Below, piece by piece: positions 15,294 through 27,348 of a stretch of DNA of 64,000 bases. Below the pieces are notes generated by a model that worked only from the letters and a program-made list of their open reading frames with translations, did no database searches and had not been told where the DNA came from. Origin of the DNA: Colius striatus (taxonomy: Eukaryota > Chordata > Aves > Coliiformes > Coliidae); NCBI RefSeq assembly GCF_028858725.1, contig NC_084767.1, positions 34,885,519-34,949,518 on the forward strand, read 5' to 3'. Both the position numbers and the translations under genes were made by a program. The number at the start of each line of letters is the position of its first letter. The stretch's first letter is position 1.

Positions 15294-16710
15294 ATGGGAA
15301 ATAGAAGTGCCAGGCCTGAGGAAAATAAAAGGGACGAGGAAAAGGGTCCCGGGAACATTCCTCCAGATAGTCCGTTGGGAGGATGTTGAAAGCTGAGAAG
15401 ACATGTCAGGTACTTGGGATACAGTACTGTTGTTTTATGTGGTCTAAAGAGATAAGGAAACAAGTTTTGGCAGCATGAGTGTTTGTGGACCTTAGATTTT
15501 GTTGCCTCCAAGCATCCAATTATTGACATCGAGTGAGCTCACTTGAAAACTTTCATAATATATAAATGATTACGTGTGTTGTTTTGTCATTTTGTTTTGA
15601 TTTTTTTTGTTGTTGTTGCTCAGAGTGTAGTGGACTTTTTGTGGTGGCTGAATGCATTGTCTTGTTTTCTGTGACATTTTGATGTAGAGAGTAAAGTGGG
15701 ACTGGTCTTTTTGTTGATGTCTATGTCTTTCTCATTGTCCCTGTCATTTGACAAAATAAATGTAGTGTCACAGAGAGAATTGTTTTATAAACTAAACGCA
15801 TCAGTTCAACGTAACATTCCTGAATGAGGAAAAAAAAGGAAAAATTAAAATTGTCTATTGAAATAGAAAAGGATCTTGTGGGCTGAGGAAGACAGGAATT
15901 GATTTTAACAGCATAGTGAAACCAGCTCCAACAAAAGGAGAAGGTGTTATTAAAACACTCATATAGAACGACAATGACATTTGTAAAGTCAAATTGTAAT
16001 ATCGCAATCTCAAAACAAATTGTTTTCTGGTAAGTTAAACACTTATCAGACTGTAGCCAAAAAAGCTGCAGTTCAGGTTGTATGCTATAAATGTTAGAGG
16101 AAAAAGAAAAAAATTAAGCTGCAGCAATTGTGTGTGCTCTTAACCAAAGGGGCCTGGAGAGCTGGTGTCTGCACTGTATGTACGAGGAGTGTGTTTGTGT
16201 AAAATGTTTTGCAATCAGTGAGTGAGTTTTTGTGGAAGGTTTTTGACCCCTTGATATACTATGTGTGTGTGAGGAAGTCAGTGTGTGTTATTTTTTTTTT
16301 TTTATGTTCAGGGTATAATCTAAAGTTGATGTTAAAATGTATGTGAAACATTTTGTTTGAAGAGAAAGAAAAGATAATTCACAGGAATGTGGGATGAAAT
16401 TTTAATTTAGCCTCAAAATGACTTTAGGCTGGGATTATGGCAAATGGATAGAGCTTGTCGGATAATGGTTGGAAATTTGATATGTGTGATTGGAATGTGA
16501 AGGAAGACGGGAGTGTATTGAATGGAACAAAGAGGCACGAAAGGAGTCAGGGGAAGAAATGTTGGGGGAAGGTAAAGGACAGCTTGGGCAGGCAATGTAG
16601 ATGTTTCCTCCCCAGCGGGATGTTTTAAGTATGGGGAAGTGGGGCACTTTGAGAGAGAATGCCCCAAGTCGGAAGGAAAAAGAAAAGGTGATGTCATTAC
16701 TGTGTTTTGA
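15294..16710 (+). pseudogene. gag: Decayed gag of the provirus
   Basis: An ATG at 15294 opens a 31-codon frame starting MGNRSARPEE. The Gly after Met would fit a myristoylated matrix start, and the frame ends at TGA 15387-15389. Most of the middle is unreadable on the plus strand. Near the end (16621-16662) is one zinc knuckle of C-X2-C-X4-H-X4-C spacing, but its second Cys is Tyr (tat). The knuckle frame ends with TGA at 16708-16710, and TGA (16717) and TAG (16744) follow in the same frame. In the live family this protein forms the particle core. Not functional here. Confidence 0.75.
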
Positions 16711-16746
16711 AGATACTGAATGGAGAGGTCTGGGTTTCGTAATTAG

Positions 16747-18757
16747 AAGTCCCATTGGGAGCCCTTGATAAATCTAAAGGTGGGATCCCAGGAAGAAGAG
16801 GTGGTCCTCTTGGTTGGCACGGGAACTGCCAGAATCTCATTAAACTTTATACTCTATGGGGCAAAGTTATCAACAAATAAAACTCTCGGGAATTAAAGGA
16901 GAGAGATTTTCTTTCCTTATATTTAAACTGATGTGATTGAGAAAGAATATAAGAACAAATAAATCTGAGAGTCCTTCTTCTGATGTTATTTTACTTCAGT
17001 ATATTGTTGACTTTTTAATTTTGGGCAAAGAAAACAGTGTGGTAAAAGAAGCCACAGATTTTTTGTTTGTTTGTTTTGTTGATTATTAAACTTTTTAGGA
17101 GAGCAAGAAGTATCAAAATCCAAATTGCAATCTGTCAAAAAGGAAGTTAGATATTTTGGACATTTTATTTGTGAAGGGAAACACAGAATGAATCCAGAGA
17201 GAATAAAGGGAGTTGTGGAATTGCCCTTCTTGCCAATAAATAAACAAAAAGGAATTAAGAAAATGTTTGTGATTGACTGTGGCCCTCTGTGGGTAAAACT
17301 GTTATGCACAGAAAGCAAATGGGTTAGATTCAAAATTGCTAAATGAAGAGACAAATGTTTTAACTTGGACAGAAGGAGAAGAAAAGCCAATCCAGGAATC
17401 AAAGTGTAATCACCACTCCTGTGTTAGCACTGTCATCCTTGGGTTAACTGCTTGTTTTGTTTGTCACAGTAGATAAGGGAATGTTAACTCAAGAATGGGG
17501 GGGGTGAATGACAACCAATAGAACATATATATCCAAACTTCTGGATCCCATATTGAGGGAATGACCAGAATGTGTACAGGCAAAAGCTGCCACTGCCCTC
17601 TTAGTAGAGGAAAGCAGAAAACTAAAGTTTGGCGTGATATTAGTAATAAATACCTCCCAATAAGTGAAAACTCGAAAAGCTGAAAGGTGGCTAACCCATT
17701 CTAGAATGCTGTTATAAAAGACAATGTTCTCAACTTTAATCTTGATTACCAGCCCATGCCTTAATCTTCCCTATGGAAGGGAGTCATGACATGTGAAAAC
17801 TTTGAACACAATTGTTTAAGATATAATAGAGTATCAGTGTGACCTGAATTGAAAGAAATATCTTTACATACAGGCCTTGAGAGTAATACAAGGCAAAAGG
17901 CATAATGGCTATGCAATTATTGAAGGAATGAGTCAAGAGCCAAAAGAATCAGGGCGACCACCAAATACCTGGTCAGCCCAGACATGTGAATTATATGCTT
18001 TAAACAGAACCTTACAACTGTGAGAAGGAAAAGATGAACATTTTATATTGATTCAAGGTATGCCTCTGAAGTGGTATAAACTTTTGGAAAGGCATGAGAA
18101 GAGGATTACTCAATAGCAAGGGAAAAGTATTAGTACATGGAGAAGTAATTAAACAAGTATTAAAGAATTTATCACTTCCAATGAGATTGCTGTGGTCTGT
18201 GTGAATGGGCATCAAAAATGGAATTCTTTTAGGGCCAGGGGAAACAGATTTGCCAATGAAGCAGCCAAAGAGGCAACATTAAGCCATGAGATTGTGAGTA
18301 TGTATAATCTCACCTCCTAGGTACCTGCACCAAAGGCAACTCCTGTGTTCACAGAAAAAGAGATGTTAAATGAACAAGCTATGAGGGAAATAATGGCTAT
18401 TTTACATCAAGGAAGTCACTGGGGTATGCAAGCAAAGTGTGATTTAGCTTTAAGAAAATATGTATGTGTAGGAATGTACACAGTTGCCAAACAGATTTGT
18501 GAATGATGAGAGAACCTGGCCTAAGGCCCTTTAAACCAAAAATATTTATTAAAAGAATTAGATACTGGGGTTTTATTTTGTCTTTCCTCAGGAAAAAAGG
18601 CTTTTGGCCCAAACAACACCTCTCGAGTTTGCAGCCCACACCATCCAGCCTGAAGGGCAGATCCTGATCAAGTCCTGAAAAAGAACCAAACTGGAACCCG
18701 AATGGCAAGGCCTGTTGCAGGTGTTACTGACCACTGAGACAGCAGTAAGAACGGCTT
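16747..18757 (+). pseudogene. pol: Decayed pro-pol of the provirus
   Basis: The protease start lies in the gag knuckle frame after the TAG at 16744. Around 16801-16840 is an active-site-like LLVGTGTARISL, with Gly (ggc, 16816-16818) where the catalytic Asp belongs. Reverse transcriptase resumes only at its connection region (about 17125-17346, EVRYFGHFICEGK). The palm with its metal-binding motif is absent: only about 200 bp remain where several hundred are expected. RNase H remnants lie at about 17880-18290 (CELYALNRT; ARGNRFANEAAKEA). A His-Cys segment of integrase is at about 18380-18505, the integrase catalytic core is missing, and the C-terminal part (about 18640-18757, LEPEWQG) carries TGA at 18676, probably from a Trp codon. 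Confidence 0.8.
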
Positions 18758-19439
18758 AAAAAAAAAAAAAAAGACTGGATTTATTACATCAGACTCGGAG
18801 GACTAATGGGACTCTCCACTCAAGAATGGACAGTGGCACGTATGTCAGACTACAAACCCCTTGTGTCTTAAACTAAAGAAGCAATAAGAATCCAATGGAA
18901 ACAAGGACACTCATTAATATTACTAACTGATGAGGTGGTAGTAATAGAAATGTCATTAATTGTTGAAAATGAGGGAGATCATTGTAATTATGGGCTATTG
19001 TTTGTTGGAAATCCAGGGGACAGCATCATGGGGACAAACTATGGATAAATTTAACAGGGAGGCTCCACAAACTATACAGTTTAATGCTTGTCAGATAGAA
19101 CCTATGAACTTGGAGCGGATATAAATGGAAGGGATTCAGGATTGTAGTGTAGAAATCAAAGAGGGAACTGAGCCAAAGGATAGCAACTCCTACTAAATTA
19201 CCTAAAATAAAACCATGAGACCCACCAAATGACCCAAAGATTGTAACTATAACTGAATAATTTAACGTAAACATTTGAGACTGAAGCAAGATATGGAGAT
19301 GCAAATGCTTGGATTGAAGGGTTTAAATATACAGTGTAAAGCCTGAATCGTAGTAATTGCTATGCATGTGCCTCAGGAAGACCTACTGCACAAGTGGTTC
19401 CCTTTCCTTTAGGATAAAGAACCACAGGGAACGAGATGT

Positions 19440-20602
19440 ATGACTGCCCTATACCAAGAAAAGACTGCATGGGGAAAAGAGAGCTGCGAGTCTCTCTCAC
19501 TGTTATTCTCTGCTCTGCAGAGCAAAGACATCAAAGTACCTCCTGTTTTCTCTACAGTGGCTGGTAACCACACAGCTTGTCTCTCACAACAGGGTGGAGG
19601 GGCTACTGGGTATCTCGGAGACCTGGAAATGTGTACTGAGTCACTGAACGTGACTGAGGATAAAGCAGGAAATTACTCTGGCTGTGAGTATCCCCAGGGC
19701 AGATCTATAGTGGTATTGTGGAGGAAAAATCCTGAGGCCTGTGCTCCCTCCAAATTGGAAAGGCACATGTGCCCTTGTTCAATTGGCTATTCCATTTACC
19801 CTGGCATTTGAAAAAGAATCATGTATTTTGGGGAAAAGAATGAAAAGAAATCTGGGGGTGTCATTCAATGACAGGATCTATACTGATTCAATTGGACTTC
19901 CCAGGGGGGTACCTGATGAACATAAAGCACGAAATCAAGTAGCAGCAGGGTTTGAATCCTCTCTGTTTTGGTGGGTAACAATAAATAAGAATGTGGATTG
20001 GATAAACTATATTTATTACAATCAGCAGTGGTTTATAAATTACACCAGAGATGCAATCAGAGGAATCACAGAACAACTAGATGCCACTAGCAGAATGGCA
20101 TGGGAGAATAGAATAGTTCTAGATATGACATTGGCAGAAAAAGGAGGGGGTCTGTGTAATGTTAGAAGACAAATGTTGCACTTTCATACCAAACAATACA
20201 GCACCAGATGGAACCGTAACCAGAGCATTACAGGGACTTACCACACTAGCAGAGGAATTGGCTGAGAATTCAGGGATAGATAACTCTATTACAGGATGCT
20301 TGGAATCATGGTTCGGGAAATGGAAAGAAATGGTAATATCTGTGGTTACATCTCTAATAGAAGTTGCAGGGATATTAACGGCAGTTGGATGCTGTATAAT
20401 CCCATGTGTTAGGGGGCTTGTACAAAGATTAATTGAAACTGCGATATCCAAACAAATGCCCTTAGACCCGCCTCCCTACCATGAGAAAATGTTTCTCCTT
20501 AAGGAGCGGGAAGAAGATCAAGAAGAGATAGAATTAAAGAATAACTGTGAAATAATGTTGTCTAACCTAGAAGAGTCATTGCAAAAGGCAACAAATGAAT
20601 AA
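19440..20602 (+). pseudogene. env: Decayed env of the provirus
   Basis: Three overlapping open frames carry one envelope gene broken by two frameshifts: 19440-19811 (surface subunit part with several N-glycosylation sites such as NVT and NYS), 19741-20265 and 20159-20602 (transmembrane subunit). A furin-like RMKR site is followed by the start of the transmembrane subunit. The C-X6-CC region is split by the second shift, near 20159. A hydrophobic membrane span (about 20330-20430) and a charged tail follow, ending at TAA near 20600. This layout is that of gammaretroviral-type envelopes. The protein cannot be made intact from this copy. The upstream surface subunit region (18780-19440) is too decayed to delimit. 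Confidence 0.8.
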
Positions 20603-20614
20603 AAAAAAAGGGGG
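20601..20614 (+). promoter_or_regulatory. Polypurine tract of the provirus
   Basis: A9G5 immediately upstream of the 3' LTR, at the place where plus-strand priming occurs in retroviruses. It overlaps the very end of env. Confidence 0.85.
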
Positions 20615-20618
20615 AATT

Positions 20619-21085
20619 TGTGAGAAATATTGATGTTGCTTTTGCAGAATCCGAAAGAAATTAAGACAAGGAATTTTGACGGCTGTCTGCCTCTGTATAA
20701 TGGAAATCAGTGGATTGACCATGACTGTTATCTGCCTCTGTGTAGCGTAAATCAGTGGACTAACCATGAGACTGTTATCTGTTTGTTTGTAATTAGAGTT
20801 TAAATCTTAGGATTGTGGGGGAATCCACGATAAGATACAAAAACCAGACATCCTCTGAGGAGGATTTTAGGCGCCTCGAGAAGTTGTAAATCTTGGAGTA
20901 CCTAATCAATGGGGAAACAAGGGAGGGACCTTGCGGCCTGGATAGGGAATAAAAAGCCAAATGTTGTATCCATCGGGTGTGCCTACTAGCTAGGACACCA
21001 GCTCTTGCAAGAACGCTTAATAAAAGTGCTTCACTGCAGAGTCTGACCTGAGTCTTTCGCGAGAAAGCTTGTTTTGTTTCTCACA
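20619..21085 (+). repeat. 3' LTR of the provirus (467 bp)
   Basis: Same ends as the 5' LTR. It is exactly 45 bp shorter because the U3 direct repeat is present twice instead of three times. Outside the repeat I count about four substitutions against the 5' LTR: one in ggcgcc.cgag, one in cactgcag.gtct and two in ctttc.cgagaaa.cttg. Confidence 0.93.
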
Positions 21086-22264
21086 GAAAGGACCTTTAGA
21101 GATCATCTAGTCCAGCCCCCATGCAGAAGCAGGTCCACCTAGAGCAGGTCAAACAGGAACATATGCAGGCTGGTCTTGTAGATCTTCAAGGAAGGAGACT
21201 CCACACCCTCCCTGGGCAACCTGTGCCAGGGCTCCCACACTCTCACAGTAAAATGGTTTTTTCTTATGTTTAACTGGAACTTTTTGTGTTCCAGCTTCAT
21301 CCTATTACTCCTTTTCCTGTTGCTAGATACCACTGAAAAAGGGGATGCCCCAACCTCCTGACACCCACCATTTAGATACTTGTATATATGAATGTTATCC
21401 CCCCTCAGTCTCCTCCAGACTAAACAGCCCCTGTTCCCACAGCCTTTTCTCACAAGAAAGATGCTCCAGTCCCCTGATCATCTTGGTGCCCTGTACTGGA
21501 CTCTGCAGAAGTTCCCTGTCCCTCTTGAGCTGAGGAGCCCAGAACTGGACACAGGACTCCAGAAGAGGCCTCACCAGGACAGAATAGAGAGGGAGCAGAA
21601 CCTCCATGGACCTGCTGGCCACACTCTTCTTGATGCATCCCAGGATGCTATTGGCCTTCTTGGCCATGGCTGGCTCGTGTTCAGTTTATTATCAACCAGG
21701 GTTCCCAGGTCTCTGTCTGCAGAGCTGCTCTCCAGCAGGTCAATCCCCAGCCTGTCCTGGTGCAGGGGGTTGTTCCTTCTCAGATGCAGGACTTGTTGAA
21801 CCTCATGAGGTTCCTCTCTGCCCAAACCTCAAGCCAGTCGAGATCCCTCTGAATGGCAGCACAGTGTTCTGGGGAATCAGCCAGTCCTCCCAGTTTGGTG
21901 TCATCAGCCAACTTGCTGAGGGTACACTCTGTAATCTCATCCAGGTCGTTGATGAAGATGTTGAGCAAGACTGGCCCCAGAATTGATCCCTGTGGAACGC
22001 CACAGGCCTCCAACTCGATTCCGTGCCATCGGTCATCATCCTCTAGACTCTTGTCATTCAGCCAGTTCTTGATCCACCTCACCCTCCGCTCATCCAACCC
22101 ACACTGCCTGAGCTTTCCAATGAGGATGTTAATGGGAGACAGTGTCAAAAGCCTTGCTGAAGTCAAGGCAGATGACATCTGCTGCTCTCTCCTCATCTAG
22201 CCAGCCAGTTATACACTCATACAAGGATATCAGATTGGTCAAACAGGATTTCCCCATAGTGAAT
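21086..22264 (-). repeat. CR1 LINE, minus strand, right of the provirus
   Basis: Continues the CR1 of 14262-14297. Minus-strand frames at 21395-21667 and 21780-22196 encode reverse transcriptase pieces ([21 protein letters not shown] with the catalytic Asp pair) in different frames, so the copy is dead. Broken again at 22265 by a plus-strand CR1 and resumes at 22563. Confidence 0.9.
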
Positions 22265-22562
22265 ATCTAAATGGTAGATGTCAGGAGGTTGAGGCATCCC
22301 TTTTTTCTATTGTAGCTAGGAACAGAACAAGGGGTAATGGGATGAAGCTGTAGCACAAAAAGTTCCATTTAAACATAAGAAAAAACTCTTACACTGTGAG
22401 GGCTGCCCAGGGAGGGTGTGGAGTCTCCTTCCTTGGAAGTCTTCAAGACCCATCTGGACATGTTCCTCTGCGACCTGATCTAGGTGAACCTGCTTCTGTA
22501 GAGGGGTTCGACTAGATGATCTCTAAAGATCCCTTCCAACCCCTACCATTCTATGATTGTAC
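22265..22562 (+). repeat. CR1 3' fragment nested in the minus-strand CR1
   Basis: Plus-strand CR1 tail (starts atatctaaatgg, ends accattctatgattgtac). It is flanked by gaat at 22261-22264 and 22563-22566, and the minus-strand CR1 reads straight through if this piece is removed (compare the uninterrupted copy near 32845). Confidence 0.85.
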
Positions 22563-22612
22563 GAATCCATGTTGACTCCCCCTGTTAACCATCTTATCCT
22601 TCATATGTTTAA
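22563..22612 (-). repeat. CR1 remainder beyond the nested CR1
   Basis: gaatccatgttgactccccc and the following atctt.tccttcat match the same region of the copy at 32850-32890. The right edge is approximate. Confidence 0.8.
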
Positions 22613-22709
22613 TAATTTAGTAATTTCCATTAAGTGTTAATTTAGGTTAGTAATTTTTCTTAACTGTTAATAATGTATCTGTAAAATACTGATTTTTACT
22701 ATCTAAACT

Positions 22710-22775
22710 GCTTTGGCAGGGGAGTTGGAGTTAGATGATCTCTAAAGGTCCCTTTCAGCCTTCTATGATTCTATT
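22710..22775 (+). repeat. CR1 3' tail
   Basis: ctttggcaggggagttgga and then atgatctctaaaggtccctt, ending in ctatgattctatta. Heavily 5'-truncated copy. Confidence 0.8.
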
Positions 22776-23659
22776 ATTTGGGCTGGTTGGGCTTTTGAAA
22801 AGAATCAAGGGGTAAAGGTGCAAGGGAGGGGAAATTATCTTCCATAAACTTTCTACATCACTAGTCCTATCATGCTGCATGGATTATAATGAATTGCACT
22901 CTTGCAATTACATACTATTACGGCAGCATTTAATCGGAAATATGCCAGTTGTAAATTGGAAAGACACAAAATCCTTTTTAATCCATAAAGTAATTTCTTT
23001 TTTTTTCAATGTAAGGTGCCATTAAAATTTTCAGGGATTAAAAAAAATTCTTTCTTCATTACAATTGTAGCTTCAGTAATAAGCCCTGGAAAGTGCAGTT
23101 AGGTTTACAAAGAGCTTTGTTTTCTTCTATTTGTGATAATGCAGCATTAATGTATTTTTTCATGAAATCTGAAACCTAATGTCTCAGTGGTCAATCTGAA
23201 GCTGTGATTGCCTCAGGAGACCATAAATGTTTTAGAGTATCTCAATGGTATAAACTATATAAAGATATATATATATATATATATATGTATGTATAATAAT
23301 AGAGGAAGAGATTGTATATCCCTGATGTTACAGATTCAGAATTTATTTAACTAATAAGAATGGTAAGAAGGATAAAAGGAAGGAGAACCTCAACCTAGAA
23401 TAAACCTGTCACTGTATATGGTACCCTAAAATCCCTATGAGTTTTTCTCAATATTCCACTACTCAGCAGTAGATATCTGTGCAGGCCCTCCAAATGGAAC
23501 AAAAACCTCCCTTGAGAAAGAAATGTTTTTTCATTATTTTGTGGACAGAAAAGTTAAACAATAATATTAAATTATATAAGCATATAAATAAACAATATTA
23601 ATTTAAAATTATAACATATATATATGTAACGACATTATTTTATCTTGAAGCAATCAAGC
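22776..23659. other. Intergenic, no gene seen
   Basis: AT-rich. Contains a short TA dinucleotide run (23264-23286) and another at about 23617-23630. I see no exon. Confidence 0.6.
23264..23286. repeat. (AT)n microsatellite
   Basis: Uninterrupted alternating AT followed by gtatgtata. Confidence 0.9.
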
Positions 23660-24282
23660 TTCCATGAGCCAGCAATGTGCCATCATGGCCAAGAAGACCA
23701 ATGGCATCCTGAGGTGTATTAAAAGGGCTGTGGGCAGTAGGTCAAGAGAGGTTCTCCTCTCCCTCTATTCTGCCCTTATGAGACCACCTCTGGAATATTG
23801 TGTCCAGTTCTGGGCCCTTCAGTTCAAGAAGGACAGGGAGATGCTGGAGAGATTTCAGTGCAGGGCCACCAAGATGATGGAGTGAAGCATCTACCTCATG
23901 ATGAAAGGCTGAGCGAGCTGAGGCTCTTCAGTTTGGAGAAGAAGAGACTGAGGGATGATCTCATTAATGTTTACAAATACATAAAGGGCAGGTGTCAGCC
24001 AGGCTGTTCTCAATGACGTCCAATGATAGGACAATGGGTACAAGCTGGAGTATAAGAGGTTCCAAAGAAGTACAAAGAAGAATTTCATTACTGTGAGGGT
24101 GATGGAGCACTGGAACAGGCTGCCCAGATGGGTTGTGGAGTTTCCTTCTCTGGAGACATTCAAAACCCACCTGGATGAGTTTCTGTGTGACCTACTCTAG
24201 GTGGTCCTGCTCTGGCAGGGGGGTTGGACTAGATGACCTTTCGAGGTCTCTTCCAGCCCTTGAGATTCTGTGATTCTGTGCA
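23660..24282 (+). repeat. CR1 LINE fragment, plus strand
   Basis: Open frame 23664-23885 is CR1 polymerase C-terminal sequence ([20 protein letters not shown]). The untranslated tail then runs to the terminal repeat gattctgtgattctgtg. The frame breaks at 23883. Confidence 0.9.
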
Positions 24283-27200
24283 ACAGAAAGAAAAGAAGCT
24301 GCAAGTCAAGTTGAACAAATTCTTTTTTAGAAGTTGTCAGTGTATTTCTATTGAGAAGGTCTTGTTTCAATACACTATTTTGCTGAGCAATAATACAGGC
24401 AATAATATTCAAGACTAAACCAGATTTCAACTTGACATAAGCAGATGACTCTGTTTGACACAGAGTCTAACTTGACTGACAAGTGCTGAATATATACTTG
24501 TAGAAAATTTATGAAATAAAATCAAAGCAAAAATCAGACACAAAAGATTGGTATTTCGAGCTATTTGTGCCTTTCATAAAGGAGGGAGGATTAGATTCTA
24601 CAGAATGGGTGGTGGCTTAAGCTACAGGGGTGCAGTCATCTGATTGTGTTTCTAGACCATGGGTGATGGTTCTTCACAGTCCTGCTGTTAGTGTAGGAGA
24701 AGGTAGTAACCAGGGCTGCTGCTTATCATTTGAGCATCATCTATGCTTCCTTTCCACTTACTCCCCTGTTCTCCAGGTGCTGGATAATTATTCTAAAGGT
24801 AGGGGCAAAACTAATAGCAGAGACATTTGCAGAATAAATGTAAATGTCAAAAAGGTATGTCAAAGGCAAATCCTGCCTGCCATAATGGTCCGAGTGTCAT
24901 AATGCAGTCAGTAATGTATGTGGGAAGAGAAATACAATGGCAATGCATTAGGCACCCAGAGTATCTGCTGTACGGGGACATGTTAGCCTAAAGTTCAAAA
25001 CCTGATATATTTAAAAAGAGGAAGACTTCTATCTCCTTGGTTTTGATACTCTGGTGAGGAATAAGAAATGAGAGTTTTCTTATAAAACACTGAGTAGAGG
25101 GCAAATTAAGGAGAGTAAATGGCAAGGAGGTACTACTGCAAAGGGAAATAAAAAACTCTTTCAGCCCTACAAACTCTTGTGTCATCAGTTGTAGAGAAGG
25201 CTCATAGGAAACAGTGAAAGCAATACTTGAGCTAAGTAGAATCGTTAGCTTCCAATATGTCTGACAAGATATGTGAGACATATCAGACATCCTGAAACTT
25301 AAAATATTTTTCAGTTTCTGTGCTATCCTGCAGCAAGCTGGAAACAGGGAGTAGAAATAGGGATTTATTTTATTAAAACAGACTTCTCTGGTACATAGTC
25401 TAATATAATTATTCTCAGGAGTGATCTTGTCAGATTAATTTTTGTATCTCATAATCTTCTGTTTACATCTATCAAGCAATACTGTAGATACTGCAGACAT
25501 TTGGAATGGTGGGATGGTGCACAGGTCATAAGCTGCTCTCCTGGAAAAAATGATGGCTTCTTTTTAACATGACACTCTGGACTTGTACATTTAAATTGCA
25601 GCAGGCTAGAGACTGGTAAAACTGAAACAGAGAAACTGTAGTCTCATCTGTGGTGAATTCATGCTGGATTTTGTGGTGCCAGTATCTCAAGCAGCATTTT
25701 TCATACTAAACATCTGTTGTTTTGATTCCTCTGTTTAAATAGATAGGATTAGAAGGGGAGAAAAAACATAATCTCCTCCCCTCACTGTTTTGCTCCAAAG
25801 CTTAGTTACTGTGAAGACAAACCTTATTTATTTCCTGCCAGCAAAAGCTGACATGCAGTATTTGATTTTTTGGAAACTGCTTGTGACTCAATTTTCGACT
25901 ACATCAAGATACAAAATCTAATTATTGTAAATTAAATTCAGATAGGCTGGGCCTAAGCTCCTTTGTAGATCTATATTAAGTCCATTGATTTTCATAGGCT
26001 TCGCTGTCTTAACTGACATGCTTTGGAATTACAGCCATGTAACTGAAACCAGAAACTACTTAAATCTGTGCTGTTTACATCTAGGAAACATTTTGTATAG
26101 TATTTTAATGGCAGGAAGTAACTCCTTGCCATAGTACAGTTTTCTGAGAAGCAATAGAAACTGTCCGTTAAGGGCTTCTGTTTGCTCTTAAAAGAGCATA
26201 CAGAAGGGCAAAATCTTATTTATTGTTCTTTTAAAATGCTATGGATATATTAAGAAGGCCATTTACATGCTGATGCAAGATGGAAGAAAGATCTTTTGTG
26301 TATTACCAAGAACTGTACTTGATCCTTGTTTCAAGTATTAGAAACCTACAGTGAGCATATTTGAACACCTCACCTTCTGAACAAAGTCCAACAAAAAAAT
26401 AAACCATTACTCCAAGATCTGCTGAAAGATAAGGTCTCTTATCTGCAATTGAGAGTGGAAGAGGCATAGATCACTGTGATCTTACAAGCACACAAACAGA
26501 TTCTGGTCCCTGATGGAACTCAGTGAAATTCTGTCAGTTTTTTTTTAATTTGTTTTTAAATGAAAAAGAGTTCCTAAGTTTGTATGAACTTTTCAGAATT
26601 CAGGCTAAAGTTAATGCAAAATCTGAGAAGGGAAAGAATGGGAGAGAAATGGAAAGATATGCTTTTTAAATTAGAAAACAGATTACTGTATTTACTTTAA
26701 TAACGGACATGAGAAAACAGATGTTTGTTGTGAATCCAAACCACGTGGTAGTATGAGTAACTTTTCCCGTTGATGCACACCCATGCCACACCTTCCAGAT
26801 TTTGGGTCAAAGTAGATGCTTTCAGCAGATGCTTCTGGGTATCTGCATCCCCTGTTGGATCAGCAATGTGCCTTCAGACTTAGAATCACAAAGATGACGG
26901 ATTTATGTCACCCTGTAGCCTTCAATGCTGCAAGTATTTTTAAAAATAGCATAGCTTATTTGTTGTTCTTATACTTCTAATCCTCAAACAAGCCCTATAT
27001 AACAAAGAATTCCTTATCTAGCAGACTCTATGGTAACACTTTGATTAGTGCAGTAAACTCAAGACAACTAAGCTATACCACCAAATGTTAAGTGTCTGGG
27101 AGACTGTGTGCACAGACCTGGTAATAATACTCTTTGGAGTGGAGAATAATTTAAGAAAGTTCTCTTTGATGCTGAAGAGATTCAGAAAATAATCTAAATG

Positions 27201-27348
27201 CTAGATACCATTTTAGAGGCTTCTCCAATAACCGAGACTGACCTGTTCCAAGTAACTGCTTCTTAGTGGCAGGAAAAAATGTTGTTTTCATGTATTCATA
27301 TTCTACATATCCATTCTTCCTGACACTGCTTAGGCTCCTTGAGTTTAT
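24283..27348. other. Intergenic; expected site of ICA1L exons, none seen
   Basis: No recognisable exon on either strand. By synteny the arfaptin-domain exons of ICA1L should lie on the minus strand between here and FAM117B. I looked for their conserved motifs and found none, so they are deleted or decayed past recognition. A sensitive translated search could still find traces. Confidence 0.5.

Larger units (their letters stand above)
14298..21085 (+). mobile_element. Gammaretrovirus-like endogenous provirus, defective
   Basis: Complete provirus structure of 6788 bp: 5' LTR 14298-14809, primer binding site 14812-14829, decayed gag, pro, pol and env, polypurine tract 20601-20614 and 3' LTR 20619-21085. 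A 4-bp target duplication GAAA flanks it (14294-14297 and 21086-21089), the size usual for gammaretroviruses. The tRNA-Pro type primer site, the single zinc knuckle and gag and pro in one frame across a stop also fit class I. The interior is about 5.8 kb, shorter than usual: most of the reverse transcriptase palm and the integrase core are missing. LTRs differ at only a handful of sites apart from one 45-bp repeat unit. Confidence 0.93.

Noticed and set aside
15110-17402. Minus-strand open frames of 94-139 codons inside the provirus
   Set aside because: They are antisense to gag and pol remnants, have no recognisable similarity, and arise from purine-rich plus-strand composition.
21853-22200. 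Plus-strand frames over CR1 at 21.4-22.2 and 32.2-32.7 kb
   Set aside because: Shadows of the minus-strand CR1 polymerase; the same antisense peptides recur in both copies.
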